A DNA stretch of 45,000 bases from Glandiceps talaboti (Eukaryota > Hemichordata > Enteropneusta > Spengelidae), in the NCBI RefSeq assembly GCF_964340395.1, contig NC_135557.1:25782614-25827613 (forward strand). Direction: 5' to 3'. How positions within the stretch are numbered: position 1 is the first letter of the stretch; each line of letters starts with the position of its first letter. The notes below the pieces were generated by a model. It was not told the origin of the DNA. It worked only from the letters and a program-made list of their open reading frames with translations, and ran no database searches. Below, piece after piece: positions 1 to 13,298 of this stretch. Both the position numbers and the translations under genes were made by a program.

Positions 1-2546
1 TGAAAAACAATATGACATATCGAGAATTTATTAGACATACAAAAGAATTGATGCTGGCAAAGTCAATATAACACAATATAACAATATATTGTTAATGTGT
101 CGTAAAAGTTAAGTTATGTCGATGGTTACTATTAATATAACATTTGACAATGCTGTAACCTTCACATGTTAAATTAATCAGAAGTATTTTAAGTCAAATA
201 CCACAGCAATCTATAAACGTTCAGATATCCTAATGTCACATAGCAGCGTGATTCAGCTTTAGTAGAATTACTCCTATTCATGGATGGATGAATACACATG
301 TCATGAAGTGGCAGATAGATATCATATAGGCAAAGGGGAGTTAAGGTTAATTTAACCTTCCTCAATTGGTATATGGTTCCACAAATAGTCATGTATTCCC
401 GAGGATATGGGAAGTAGGATAATGACAAGGACATACCTAGCTAATGCATGCATAACGACCAATTTGACACCTCCTTGAGATAAATGGTCATTTTATTGAT
501 ATCTATAATAGGTCTAAAGATTACAGTTATGGTCAAAACGTATCGGAAACTGCCTGGTGAATTGACTGATATTTGGCGGGAATGTTTCTGGAGGTGTTGT
601 TGTGCAGATACTGCATTATTAATAAAAAGGATGGATTGGCATGTGATGATGTGGATAAACATTTTTTTATAATCATCACAAACTTTACAATTTTGTGCTG
701 CAGTGCCATTGGCGCAGTTTGTTCATATTTCCTTGTATATAGTCGTTACAAATCAGATAACAAAATCAATCCGTTGTTTTCTCTTCTATTTTTAAGAAAA
801 CCACGTACACACAACTACCCAATATCAATATTATTAACGAGTCATTCTTTTTACCATAGCACTATGAATTGAACGAAGAAGCTTACTGCTATCAGAGCAT
901 GATATCGAATTCAAAAAATTCCTACCTTGTGCACACTTTTTATCCGCTATACTTGAGACGAATGACGACGATATAGTCTATTTCCTGATTCGGACAGGTT
1001 ACTCGAGGAAAGGTAAAAGGTCTTTGAAATGTGACGTCATGATAATTATGTCAACAAACTAAAGTTGCATATACTTTAATTACATGTCAGCTATTGACAA
1101 TACAGTAATGACAAAATGAGTTTTATTAGATAATGCTAAGCTGTCTGCATTTAGCTAAATGAATTACAAAGCACATTGTGTTTCACTTGTCTTGCCGCAG
1201 GACCTTGAAGTACAGTAATAACAGTACCATAAGTGCAGCTTCCAAAGCAACTTACGTCACCTGTTCACTGGTCTGCTGCACGAGGCCTACTTCATGGGAC
1301 TTAAAATTAGCAAGATGTATAGAGTTACATGTCTTACTGTAGATTCTACATGTGTAGGGTATATGGTCTTAAGATAGTGCGCCATATTTGGCAACCACGA
1401 GCGTTGTTCAGATGCAGTTGTTAGACCAGCAGTGACGGACTTGATAATTGTGTAACATAGCCTTCAATTCATTTCCCAATGTTTCTGATGATGGACTTCT
1501 TTAGAACTCATGGAATTGCAGTTGCCACATTGTGTTGACTGCTCAATGTACTCTCAAGCCCTCTATATAGTAAAATGACTACATGGTGGGAATATGGCGA
1601 ATTACTGATACATGTATCTTGATAGAAAACGTCATTAAATTTCAACATTAAGCTGTTCTCACGAAAACATTTATATACAAAACAACTAAGGATGCTAGTA
1701 GGATACAAATCAACAGAAACACAAAACCGTAACGAAGTGTTATGAGTCGTAATATGATTTGATATTGCTACAATGCACATCTAATTTCGAACTGTTATTT
1801 AATAAGGCAGACTATGTCCAATATGTTCCATTTTGTTGCATAATATAAACATCATATGTGTACAAATAATGAAATAATAACATTGATTCATAATACAGTA
1901 AATAGAAGGTATGGCTGGTTTAACCAGTAATATTACGCCATCAATTGGTGTATGTCTTCTTATTTCATATAGGATCAATATGGTGTGATGTTTTGGCACT
2001 TTAAAATCATTTCACAGATGGTCACACAGGCAAAGAGTTGACGTGGAGTTTGACTGAGTGGATACCTACAGGGAAATTAATATCATTAGATGGTCACACA
2101 GGCAAAGAGTTGATGTGGAGTTTGATTGAGTAGATACCTACAGGGAAATTAATATCATGAGATATCGTCAAAAATTAACAGAACCAATTATATGTTTTGC
2201 AGTAGTAGAACAACTGCATCATATTAGATTGGATGTCGGCCATTTTGAGTACTACTTACTTTACAAAGAAATTATCCCTATATCTTACTATATGTATACA
2301 TCTTACTCTTCACCCTTGTAATGTCAAACTCCTCCTGAAAATGCTAGTCTGCTGTTTTCAGAATGACATTTTTTCTGTCACTCTACGATCAAATGTATTG
2401 TAATAACTACGTCCTGTTATTTCTTCGTCTCACACCTTCGACTCGACAATATACACGTCCTACCTGTCTTGTTATGACTTAATTGTAACACTGATTTGGT
2501 TACATCATATTACAGAGTGATTACTTTATCATATGGTAATTATTAC
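1..2546. other. Probable intron of the receptor gene; no exon recognised
   Basis: AT-rich sequence. I looked for the second half of the GPS motif on the minus strand and found none. The only structure noted is a 72-bp tandem duplication at 2017-2160. Short open frames here have no recognisable content. Confidence 0.4.
2017..2160. repeat. 72-bp tandem duplication
   Basis: Two near-identical copies beginning 'atggtcacacaggcaaagag', 72 bp apart. Confidence 0.85.
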
Positions 2547-2642
2547 CTACCCAACATCCATCCCCTTTCCATCCACTTCCATTCAAGTGCCAATATACAC
2601 ATTTATGTTGGGTCATACTAACAGTAAAGTGAGTGTTGATAT
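2547..2642 (-). CDS. Receptor exon 10: first half of GPS motif
   Basis: Acceptor CTTTCAG, 96 nt, donor G|GTAATA. It encodes FTVSMTQHKCVYWHLNGSGW followed by KGDGCWV, fitting the C-x-x-W ... W ... G-C opening of a GPS. The closing CxCxHLT part, where autoproteolysis would occur, is not seen in the window. Confidence 0.7.
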
Positions 2643-4387
2643 CTGAAAGGTACATGGTATATATAAACTGGATTAAGGTGAGTTCCAACAATAAAATATA
2701 AATTCTTGCACTATACAGTAAGTCTATTTTAATCACCTTTATCACTTTATCATATCTTTGAAATACCAGGCCACTTGTGTCCAAAGGTAATAGCCCAAAT
2801 TGCCAAATTTTAACGACCTACGACCACCTGGGAAGTCGTGTCTGACACATCCCTTGTCGAACATTGTTGAATATATCACTAATCTACATAGTTAAAACGA
2901 CATATGTTTAAGAGATTCTGTACCAATTTTATCAGTAATAAATAAATATAATTCTTTGAAAAACGCATTTCAGTTTAATTTTGTTATCCAGTTTTTGATT
3001 AACTTCTTTCATCTATTTCTTTTCACCTCCATATTGAAATGATTCCATGTTGATGGCAATATATCGCAATAAAATAATTGAAATTCTAGAAAGAAAAACT
3101 TCTTACCTCCTGGCAAGTCGAAGTAAAATGTATAATTTCCATTATACCAAATTTCATTCTCTGGTATTAACGCTTCAAACATTCTACCATCTAGTGTTAT
3201 GTTTGTCGAATATATCAACTCTGTAGAGTTCATGTGATAATTCTCGTAGTACATATCAATGGTTGTATTTGACACAACTGCCGTTTGACTCATCAGGGTT
3301 AGTTTCAGAGCAGCTGACTTCCGAGACACCTGGAATTTGTTGAATGGAGGTATTAGATATTTGAAGTGCAGCCGTCGTCCCATTCACACGCCTTGGGGTC
3401 CCTTGCTACAACAAGTTAAACAGTAACTGGGACACTCAAGCGACACTTTGTTTCTGAGTCGAATGTATATTAGCCATTTTCCTCAAGTGAAATCTGGCGT
3501 TATAAAAATGACTTAAAGTCAACATAATGGGAAGAACGTGGGGTTTGACTTTCTATAAACATTTCATATTTTCTGTTCAAACATGTACAACTTAGCTTTC
3601 GGGTTGTATAATGCATCATAGCATTCCACTACAATGTCTTCAAAATTGCCTTCAAAAGACATTAACCTCGAGAACCAAAGTCAGGAAGAATTGAATAAAG
3701 TCTAGAATAGGGAAATTGGTAACCAAATTGAGTACGATGAAACAGAAATTCCTATTTTCTGGTAGGGATCAAAAGGATAACACAACGTGCAAGGGACATA
3801 CTATAAAAACACCTTAAAATTAATTTAAAATGTTGATGAGAATGTCATCATATTGATCATAAACACAACATCTATAAATTCAATATGGCGGGTTTGCAAT
3901 AGCTGTATGTTATATTTGCAAATACCTTTCCTGTCCATCCATAATACACACGGTCGTTTGAACTGGTTCTTGTCACTTGTTCCCCATCATATATCATATA
4001 TTGACGTCTACGCAAACGAATTGCAATGGGTTCCTTGGTGCCATTTACTGTAAATACATCCAATACAAAGTACACATTTGGTTTTTGGTTTGGTTTTTGG
4101 TTTATTGATTTCACCAGGAAAAAAACATACATAACAAATAAATTAACAAAATATATAAATTAAATTAAGTCAAAGAATATTCAATCAAATACATGTACAT
4201 CAGTAATTACATGGACCTGGTGGGGGTTGTAGGAATAGTTCTACAGAACTAGTCAAGCCCACAACCCTTACAGAATGAGTTATAAAGTCGAAAATACTGG
4301 GTAAAACTCGGGTAGCGGAAAAATAAACAAAATGTGATAAGAATAATTGTTAAAATAATGCTTTGCATGAACGAATAAATAGGATTT

Positions 4388-4421
<34 letters not shown>

Positions 4422-6139
4422 AAACAGCAAGATAGACATACATACATACATTGAAGTACCTATTACTAAGTACTTACTTACTTATTGAAGTACGTAAGCT
4501 TTTAAGGCATGTTTGAATGAATGTCTGTAGGATATGTTTTTTATTTGAGGTTTTCATAGAATTGGAACAATAATATTAGTTTTAACAGTCATTAATTCGA
4601 CATTAGTGTGTATTAATCTCTTATCTATTGTCGATGCTGTTTGTTTGAATTGTTTTTATTTGTAAACATTATGGCAAGTAGGTTGGATCAACCATTAGAT
4701 TAGATTAGATTAGATTAGATTAGATTAGATTAGATTAGATAATTTCAGATTAGATTAGCAATAATTGCAATAAGGCAAGGATGAATCCCTTTAGATACCT
4801 CGAAAGAAGTGGGTCACTTTCTTCTTTCCATCAACATCCCATACCGGTTTTTCACATAAATTTTTTTCTAAGAGAAGAGGGCAGTGTCGTATTTAAATAC
4901 CACAAATAAGGACACTAGTTGCTACCTATAAATACCAATTCTACAATATGTGACGGTATGATTACGTAAACTAATATCACTTGATGAGTAAAACGATTGA
5001 TTATTTTATATATGCTGTAAAATTCACAGTATTTTTACCCTCAGACCACTTACCTTTGATTATTGTTCCATTCTTAAATGCAAATATTAAACCGAGTACA
5101 TCGTATAAGTAGCCATTATCAGTTCCATTGAAAAGGTTGGCGTTAAGTCTCTGTAACTGTAAAACATATATTAAGTCTCTGTGACTGTAAAATACATATT
5201 AAGTCTCTGTGACTGTAAAACACATGTTAAGTTTCTGTGACTGTAAAACACATATTAAGTCTCTGTGACTGTAAAACACATGTTAAGTCTCTGTGAATGT
5301 AAAACACATTAATTCTCTGTGACTGTAAAACACATTGTTTCTGTGACTGTAATATACATTAAGTTTCTGTGACTGTAAAACACATATTAAGTCTCTGTGA
5401 CTGTAAAACACATATTTACTGAATTTGAATATCGAAAACGTGCATCATATCAATGATAAACAAAGGTAATACTAAAAGAAGAAGAAATGGGGCGAGAGGA
5501 AAAACTGGAACAAAGTAAATTGATAAATATCAAGTCGTCATTACACAATTAGGATGTGATTGAAGTGGATAAAGCTGATGGGCTGCTATTTTTGGAGAAA
5601 ATCAGGCAAAATTAGTAGAATCAATAAATGAGTGTGGTAAGGATAGTATATTAAGATAACTATGACGTCATTCACACAGGGGCAGACAATATGAGAAGTA
5701 ATATGTCACTAAATTTCAGCGCAACTGATCCTTTTCCCGACAAAATTTCATCTAAATTCATCCATCCTTAGTTTTAAGATATATCATTCTAACAAACAGA
5801 CGTGGAAACAATCTCCACCAAAACTCTCTTAACGGAAGTAATTACCTTTGAATAAATGGTAACGTTTCTTCCAAGCGACGGTAACAGTGTTTGGAAAGAA
5901 GGAATAATGAAGCCATTATTATCACCCAGGTCCGTTGTCTTATTTGTCAGTGCATCTACAGACCCAACCTCCATATGTAGTACAATATTTGAAGTGTTGA
6001 TGACTACATGATTGCTATCATTGTTCATATTAGAAAGAAGAAATGTAGAAATCTGCTCCAAGGTATTCATCATTCTAGTTAACAGTTCTGTGGACTGAGA
6101 ACTATGTTTACCATCATCATCATTATCATCATCATCATT

Positions 6140-6184
<45 letters not shown>

Positions 6185-9100
6185 GTCATCATCATCATCG
6201 TCATAGTCAAGCAATGTTTTCTTTATTGGTAAAGTGCCTTGGATTAGATTTTCAACAGCAAACACCAGAGCTGCAAGATTAAGTCAATTAATAAGTGATT
6301 GCTATATAGATCAATTATTATCATTTTGTGGCAATTTCATATTCCACATGGAAATTTTAATAATAGAGATCTCGTTTCAGGTCTATACTCATGGTGTCCA
6401 TAATATTCTTTCTAAAGAGACATTGGCATTTAACCTTGGCCACTATGTTCAAGGTCAACTGGGCAAAATGTTCAAAGTGCATATGCACACATCTCAGATG
6501 CACAGGCCAGTGTCAAGTAAACCTGTCACAAATGTCAGACACAGTAGTCCACATATGCATAATGTCATCGTTATTGTTATTCAGTGACCTTTGCAATAAT
6601 GGACGAATGGTGGCTACATTTGTCATACAACATTCACATTGAGCCCACTATTATAACTAAGAAAGTTGAATAGATCAAGACACCGTTGTAGCGTCTTCAC
6701 ATATGTAACTTAGCAACCGGTGTTTTATCATTAGACATTGATCTTTGTCCTCTAACCATCACCATCATCTTTAAGATTGAATTGCCAAATATGGTCAAAA
6801 TTGCGACAAAAATGCGACAGAGTCAGCAGACTTTCACCAAACTTGGCCATTGCCAAATATGGTCAAAATTGCGACATGAGTCAGCAGACTTTCACCAAAC
6901 TTAGCCATTGCCAAATATGGTCAAAATTGCGACACGAGTCAGCAGACTTTCACCAAACTTAGCCATTGCCAAATATGGTCAAAATTGCGACAAAAATGCG
7001 ACATGACTCAGCAGACTTTCACCAAACTTGGCCATCGGTCATGTCGGATATTATAGTATGCATTTGGATGTCATTTTGTTTCTGGACATTTGCAGTTATT
7101 TGCAGTTACTGCCGAATGGCACCCATTTTTGTTTACGCGAGTGCATTATAGAGAATGTTATGCTAGTATTTTATCCACCACTTATCATTATCATTCAAGT
7201 GACCAAATATTTCCATTTTTTGCCAACACTTTCAAGCTGGTTGTTACAGCTTGGTATATGTTTCAAGATAACAAGTTCATGTTTCTACAAATTAATTTGG
7301 TGATTTAGCTGAGTGAACCAATCATTCGAAATTCTTACCTTGAGCGATCTCTTTGCTTTCTTCCAATTTGAAGGTTTCATTTAGTTGGATGATGTCTTGT
7401 GTAATGTTGAATACTTCATCCATTATCTCACCAACCTGCATGTGGCATTGTGTAACAAATATATGGATACAATGGAACATGGTTATTTGTTATTTGATAT
7501 AAAATTACTTTTTTATTTATTTATTTGAGTGATGACAATCAACAGTACCAACAACATAATATTTATTCCACTGTCTCTTTTTTACTTTCTCTCTTGTTAT
7601 GTTGATATGGTTTTGAGTTTGTGGCAAATAAAATACTATATATACCAAATAAAATACTATATAACTTGATTTATGCAAGTCGAATAAACGTAAATCATGT
7701 ATTAGATGTATTGTCAGTGTTGAGTTCTCTCTATGAAACATACATATCAATTTATTGATGAGAATAGTTTGTTGCCTTCTGAGAATAAGAATAAGAATCG
7801 TTTTCTGTTTGTTACCTTACGTAAAGTGAAGGTAATGTGACATCTCTTTCTGACTGACTGACTGACTCTGGCCTCAATGTCACGCCCAGTCTGCGCATGC
7901 GTTAGTCCCTCCCCCCCCCCCCACATATTGAAAGTTTACCATGAATAAATTGTTTGATTACTTGTGTTTACAGGTGATTACTCGTATTTTTTTCAGGTTA
8001 TTTACAAATTAGTTTCTGTACATTAAATAACAACTTTTTACCACACTTGAAGTAGGTTTATTTTTAGGGGGTTGTTGTTTTTTGGGGGGAGGGGTTGCAA
8101 TTTATTGAGTTACACTCACTGACTTGGTCAAAGGTAGAGGTGTGTTATAAGTTGCTTTGGTGTCCGCTACGTGCCACTTTAAAATATTACCTATATCGAA
8201 GGTGTGGCGAGCTTAGTGCTAACGACATTAAGGACTGGAACAATCTACCAGCATCAATAAAACAGATATCACAAAGAAATGTCTTTAAAAAACTGATTAA
8301 ATCATATCTGTCCAGTACACGAAGGGATACTGAAAACAGCGACTTTATTTGTTATTAGTTACTTTGCCTCCACGTTTTCGCTACTTCTGTTATTCTTTCC
8401 CATGTGATGTAGTTAATTAATAAACACCTTTGCTAATCCCGCCACTTTCCTGAATCACTGTACGGACCCCACTGGAAACAAGTCTTTGACTTTGTGGGTT
8501 ATCCAAGTAATTCAACAATTTATACCTGTTTTTATTTGTATATATGTTCTGTCGATCTTATTGTTTTACTGAAATAAATTACCTAACCAAGAAATATGCA
8601 TTGATTTAATTAACTTGGAATTACCTGCTTTTCAGACTCATATGAAGTAAACTTCTCTCTGGTAGTTACAATTGCCTCTATTTGTGATACCAGTTTACGT
8701 TCACGCACACTCTCTGAAAGAAAACAAGTATGTGATAGAACGTATTAACATGGCTTAAGTGGAGAATTCATATTTGATGAACACCAACGTTTAAACTTAA
8801 GAAATGGGTACATAATGGCTTTAATTAAACTCAATATTTACTTACCACAAGCACTGGTTGCCATAAGTTGTACGACTCCTTGAATATCTAGATCTTTAAC
8901 GTCCCATGTGAAGATATCACCACTACTTGAACAGTCAATACCAGCAATTTCTTCACCACTTAGTGATCTAGACCACACACTAAAATAAGCTATAACGCCT
9001 ATCAAACTCTGAAAGGCTTCGTATCCACCTCTTTTTGAGTCCTGGTCTTGTCCTAAGATTAACACGCCACCAGATTTCACTCTGTAACCAGTCGCTAACC

Positions 9101-12100
9101 CAGTACCTCCATCCAAGTAGATACCGTTATGATAAATAGCCCATATTCCATTGGTTGAAGACCACGTGATACAAACCAGATGCCAGTTACTATCCATTAT
9201 GTTTAAGGATATAGTTGAACTTGCGTGATCGTTTATATATAATATCATGTCACGTGTCCCATATAACAGTATTTCATTGGCATTGTTATCATTAGCATAG
9301 GAAATGAGGCCTACTTCTGTATTGCTGCCTTCATTCTTAACCCAGATGCACATGGTGAATGAATCAAGATCAGGAATAGATGTGAACACAGCTACGTCGG
9401 TGTCGGTACTTTTCAATTCAAGTGAGACTGAACATCCATCATTGGTTAAACCTTTAAAATATAAGACGTATAACTGATGTTTGAGGTATAGAAGGTCATG
9501 TTACCCTGTAACATTGTTGAAATAAACTGCACTCAGCTGTCCAACATAGTTAACAAAAATGTCTGACGTTTCGGGAGTAACCCTTCTAAGAAGGAAATCG
9601 TAAACTCTGAACAGAATATGATTTGTTCCACCTTGAAATATTGGAACCAAAATGAATGAATAAACAATAACAGTTCCCTATCATCTAAGTGGTTCTGTTC
9701 CAATAGACAAGTTGCAAACCCACCATCTTGAATATCCCGAATGTTGCATCATGGGAAATGTGATGATAAATATGAATCAATCAATCAATCAATCAATCAG
9801 TATTGTAAATAATTGTGTTACACTGTTTGTAAACACAAACAATCTAGTCATGGATGCCCCCACCCTTGTAGGAGGTTTATTCTATCGATAGCTCCTGATT
9901 AGGTTTTATGACAACCACACAGACAAGCCCATAGTCCTTTGCCTCTGAGTATGCTCAGTCTGGATTGCAAATTCCCTATTTGAAATTGGTTCTAACTGCA
10001 GTATTGCTCTATTTATTTTCTCTATCCTAATCATAACATCATAGACATCCCACACTTTCATTAGTATCACCGTTTAGCTTGTAGAAAAGAGCGGTTACTC
10101 CTGAAATATCAGTGTTTAGGGGAGAACCATTTGATTTCTGGGGGGGGGGTATGGAGGAAGTAGGTATGGGAGCAAATTCTTTTTCAAATGGAGTAGCAGT
10201 GGAATTTTTTTTTAATTAGTCATTAAGTTTGTAATGCGTTGTTCATACCTATACCACGTCACAATGGTTCACAACTGTACCTCTAAATAACTTGTTCTGT
10301 GCAAGTAGACGATTTGGCAGTTAGTATGAAAGACGTCTGTCTACCAACCATACTTCTGCTACTTAAATTTGTATGTACAAAAGATGACTGGTAAAATATC
10401 CCCGAGGAGCTGACTGATCTGGGGAGTCCTGTACTCCTGACCCCTGTGAATTGCTTTCCTTTAAGCCATCATAGTAGTACCAGGAACCAGAAGAAAAATA
10501 TATTGATTTTAACGCTAGTTTATTGACTCCTGTCTTGTTTTTAAATTGTCTTAATTTACAGAAGCCAAATAGTCCCCTTCAGATATTGACTGTGTCATTG
10601 AGATATTGCAACAAAAATCCTGAAATACGTTTTCTTGGGTCAGAAAAGGAAAGGAAAACTTTGTGTGCACTTGGGTTTAAAGCAGAGCTATATAGTGCAT
10701 GCTTTAATACTTGTATTAAAAACGGTTGTGTCGCCTATGGCGGCGCTCCGTCAAACAATACATGAGAATAAGGTTTCCAAATTTGCTCATTTCTGGTGCA
10801 TCGTGACAATTTTTTTTTTCACTTCTGTCTGTTATGACAATTTTTTTTCTCAAGCCATTACAGGATCAAATTATTGTTTTCTGGTTCACCTGGAAACAAT
10901 CCTCCATAACCCTCCCCCCCCCCAGAAATCGAATGGTTCTCCCCGTATAACTTCGTTGGACCGTGAACATTTTATCCGACATGTTTTATCTTGTATGTAG
11001 TAGCTTCAAAAACTATATTCCAAGAACATAACTTCACTATCACCAGTTTTATCTTATTCCGATCCGAGCATCGTTTTCTTATGTTCTACGCATATTGAGA
11101 GACTTAAAGGCTCACTGAATAAATTATGAGATGAACAAAGCCTTCACTGGATAGGAATTTTAATCATTATAATTAAATGTCGTCAACAGACAAATAATAT
11201 ATCACCTTTATCACTAAATTAAACATGTATTTATGCAATCCTATGGGTGCTATAGAAATGACAAATACACCATATATCTTAACAAAACACGGACACAAAC
11301 ATACATACATGTATGTATGTATGTATGTATGTATGTATGTATGTATGTATGTATGTATGTATGATATTCCTCTTTTACTGGGCCGTAGTGTGATCATACT
11401 TAGATTATCTACTTACAAGTATCAGTAAAGACAAGATCTGCTTCTCCCTTAACGTCAAGGATACCAAAGTACCATGCAAAGATGTCACCACTACTAGAAC
11501 AATCAATACCAGCAATTTCTTCACCACTTAGTGATCTAGACCACACACTAAAATAAGCTATAACGCCTATCAAACTCTGAAAGGCTTCGTATCCACCTCT
11601 TATTGAATCCTGGTCTTGTCCTAAGATTAACACGCCACCAGATTTCACTATGTAACCAGTCGCTAACCCAGTACCTCCACTAAAGTAGATACCGTTATGA
11701 TAAATAACCCATATTCCATTGGTTGAAGACCACGTGATACAAACCAGATGCCAGTTACTATCCATTATGTTTAAGGATATAGTTGAACTTGCGTTATCGT
11801 TTATATATAATATCATGTCACGTGTCCCATATAACAGTATTTCATTGGCATTGTTATCATTAGCATAGGAAATGAGTCCTACACCTGTATTGCTGCCTTC
11901 ATTCTTAACCCAGATACACATGGTGAATGAATCAAGATCAGGAATAGATGTGAATACAGCTACGTCGGTGTCGGTACTTTTCAATTCAAGTGAGACTGAA
12001 CATCCATCATTGGTTAAACCTTTAAAATATAAGAGATGAAAGTGTTGTGATAAACATTAGTGGTAGTGCTCAGATACTGCAATGAATTCGTCATGGAACG

Positions 12101-13247
12101 TAAGTGCATGTAAAATATTATGTTTTTAATTACAAGTGTCACTAAGCCGAGGTGAGTTTATTCCCAAACTAGAAAGACTATTGAGTTTCAATAGACAATT
12201 GGAAGGTTTCTTGATCATGTGATCGAAACAATTCTGACGTCACATAAACTCGGACGTTAATCCCACCCCCGCCATATTGTTTACTCATACATAATCCATA
12301 GTCTTAAACAGCGGTTTTCACATCTCACACAGCTTTTTTCGCATCTCATAGTGTTTTTCACATCTTAAACAGCGTTTTTTCACATATCACAGCGTTTTTC
12401 ACATCTAACAGATTTGTTCACATCTCACAGCGTTTTTCACATCTCATACAGCGTTTCCACATCTCACACAGCGTTTTTCACATCTTAAACAGCGTTTTTC
12501 ACATCTCACACAGCGTTTTTCACATCTCATACAGCGTTTTTCACATCTCATAGTGTTTTTAATATCTCACAGCGTTTTTCACATCTCATAAGCTTACAGC
12601 GTTTCCACATCTCATACAGCGTTTTTCACATCTCTCGACGTTTTTTCACATCTCACAGCATTTTTCACATCTAATAAGCTTACAGCGTTTCCTTATCTCA
12701 TACAGCGTTTTTCACATCTTAAACAGCGTTTTTCACATCTCAAGCCCAAGCATACACCAATAAAACAAAACAATTCAACCTGTGTTTAACCGAAAAACTA
12801 ACCATTATTAAAGCAGACAAAAACTCCACACTAAACAAACGAACTGAGTTGATATCCAAATGCCGACACGAGAATAAGTTTTATTTGTCCAACTTCAATA
12901 GAGCATCTATCACCTAAACTAAACCCGTTAACTAACGGAACATCAAAGCCTGACATGTAACAACCCGCCAACACCTACTTGTCCGCACCCAATAATTCAC
13001 ACAAAAACAACCAACACCTCCACACACACAACACCAACCCACCAACACAGACAATAGTGATGATATATCTATTGTCTACACTCTATATAAACAGCACACC
13101 CAGAGAGTAGAAACCAGAGTTGTCTGATGATCGCACAATATGTGAAACTCCAAGTTACAACCAAGAAAGAGTTCCAGTACTACCAAAACTATTACGCTCT
13201 GCCACTGCGGTATAGAGCACTGTCTTAGCAGATTGATACTCACCGAG

Positions 13248-13298
<51 letters not shown>

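Larger units (their letters stand above)
9452..11416. other. Receptor intron 2
   Basis: Holds a (CAAT)n stretch (about 9777-9799), a probable TIR element (10119-10947) and an (ATGT)n array (11305-11361). No exon recognised. Confidence 0.6.
12743..13293 (+). mobile_element. Penelope-like retroelement remnant, 5'-truncated
   Basis: The frame at 12774-12917 reads FNLCLTEKLTIIKAD, LNKRTELISKCRHENKFYL and stops, resembling the C-terminal Cys/His region of Penelope-like elements (GIY-YIG type). About 200 bp of non-coding tail follow, containing a hammerhead-like motif (13119-13161) and ending in (TA)n. The tail matches 25884-26117 in reverse. Family assignment is from recalled motif similarity. 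Confidence 0.65.

Noticed and set aside
573-872. 99-aa plus-strand frame
   Set aside because: No domain, no splice context, AT-rich composition; probably chance.
1-2546. GPS second half or 7TM exons of the receptor on the minus strand
   Set aside because: No CxCxHLT-like or multi-helix sequence found in any frame; presumably left of the window.
8846-12019. Simple mutually exclusive LamG exons
   Set aside because: Using only the first copy makes a TAG stop at the junction with exon 4, so symmetrical exclusive use does not work.
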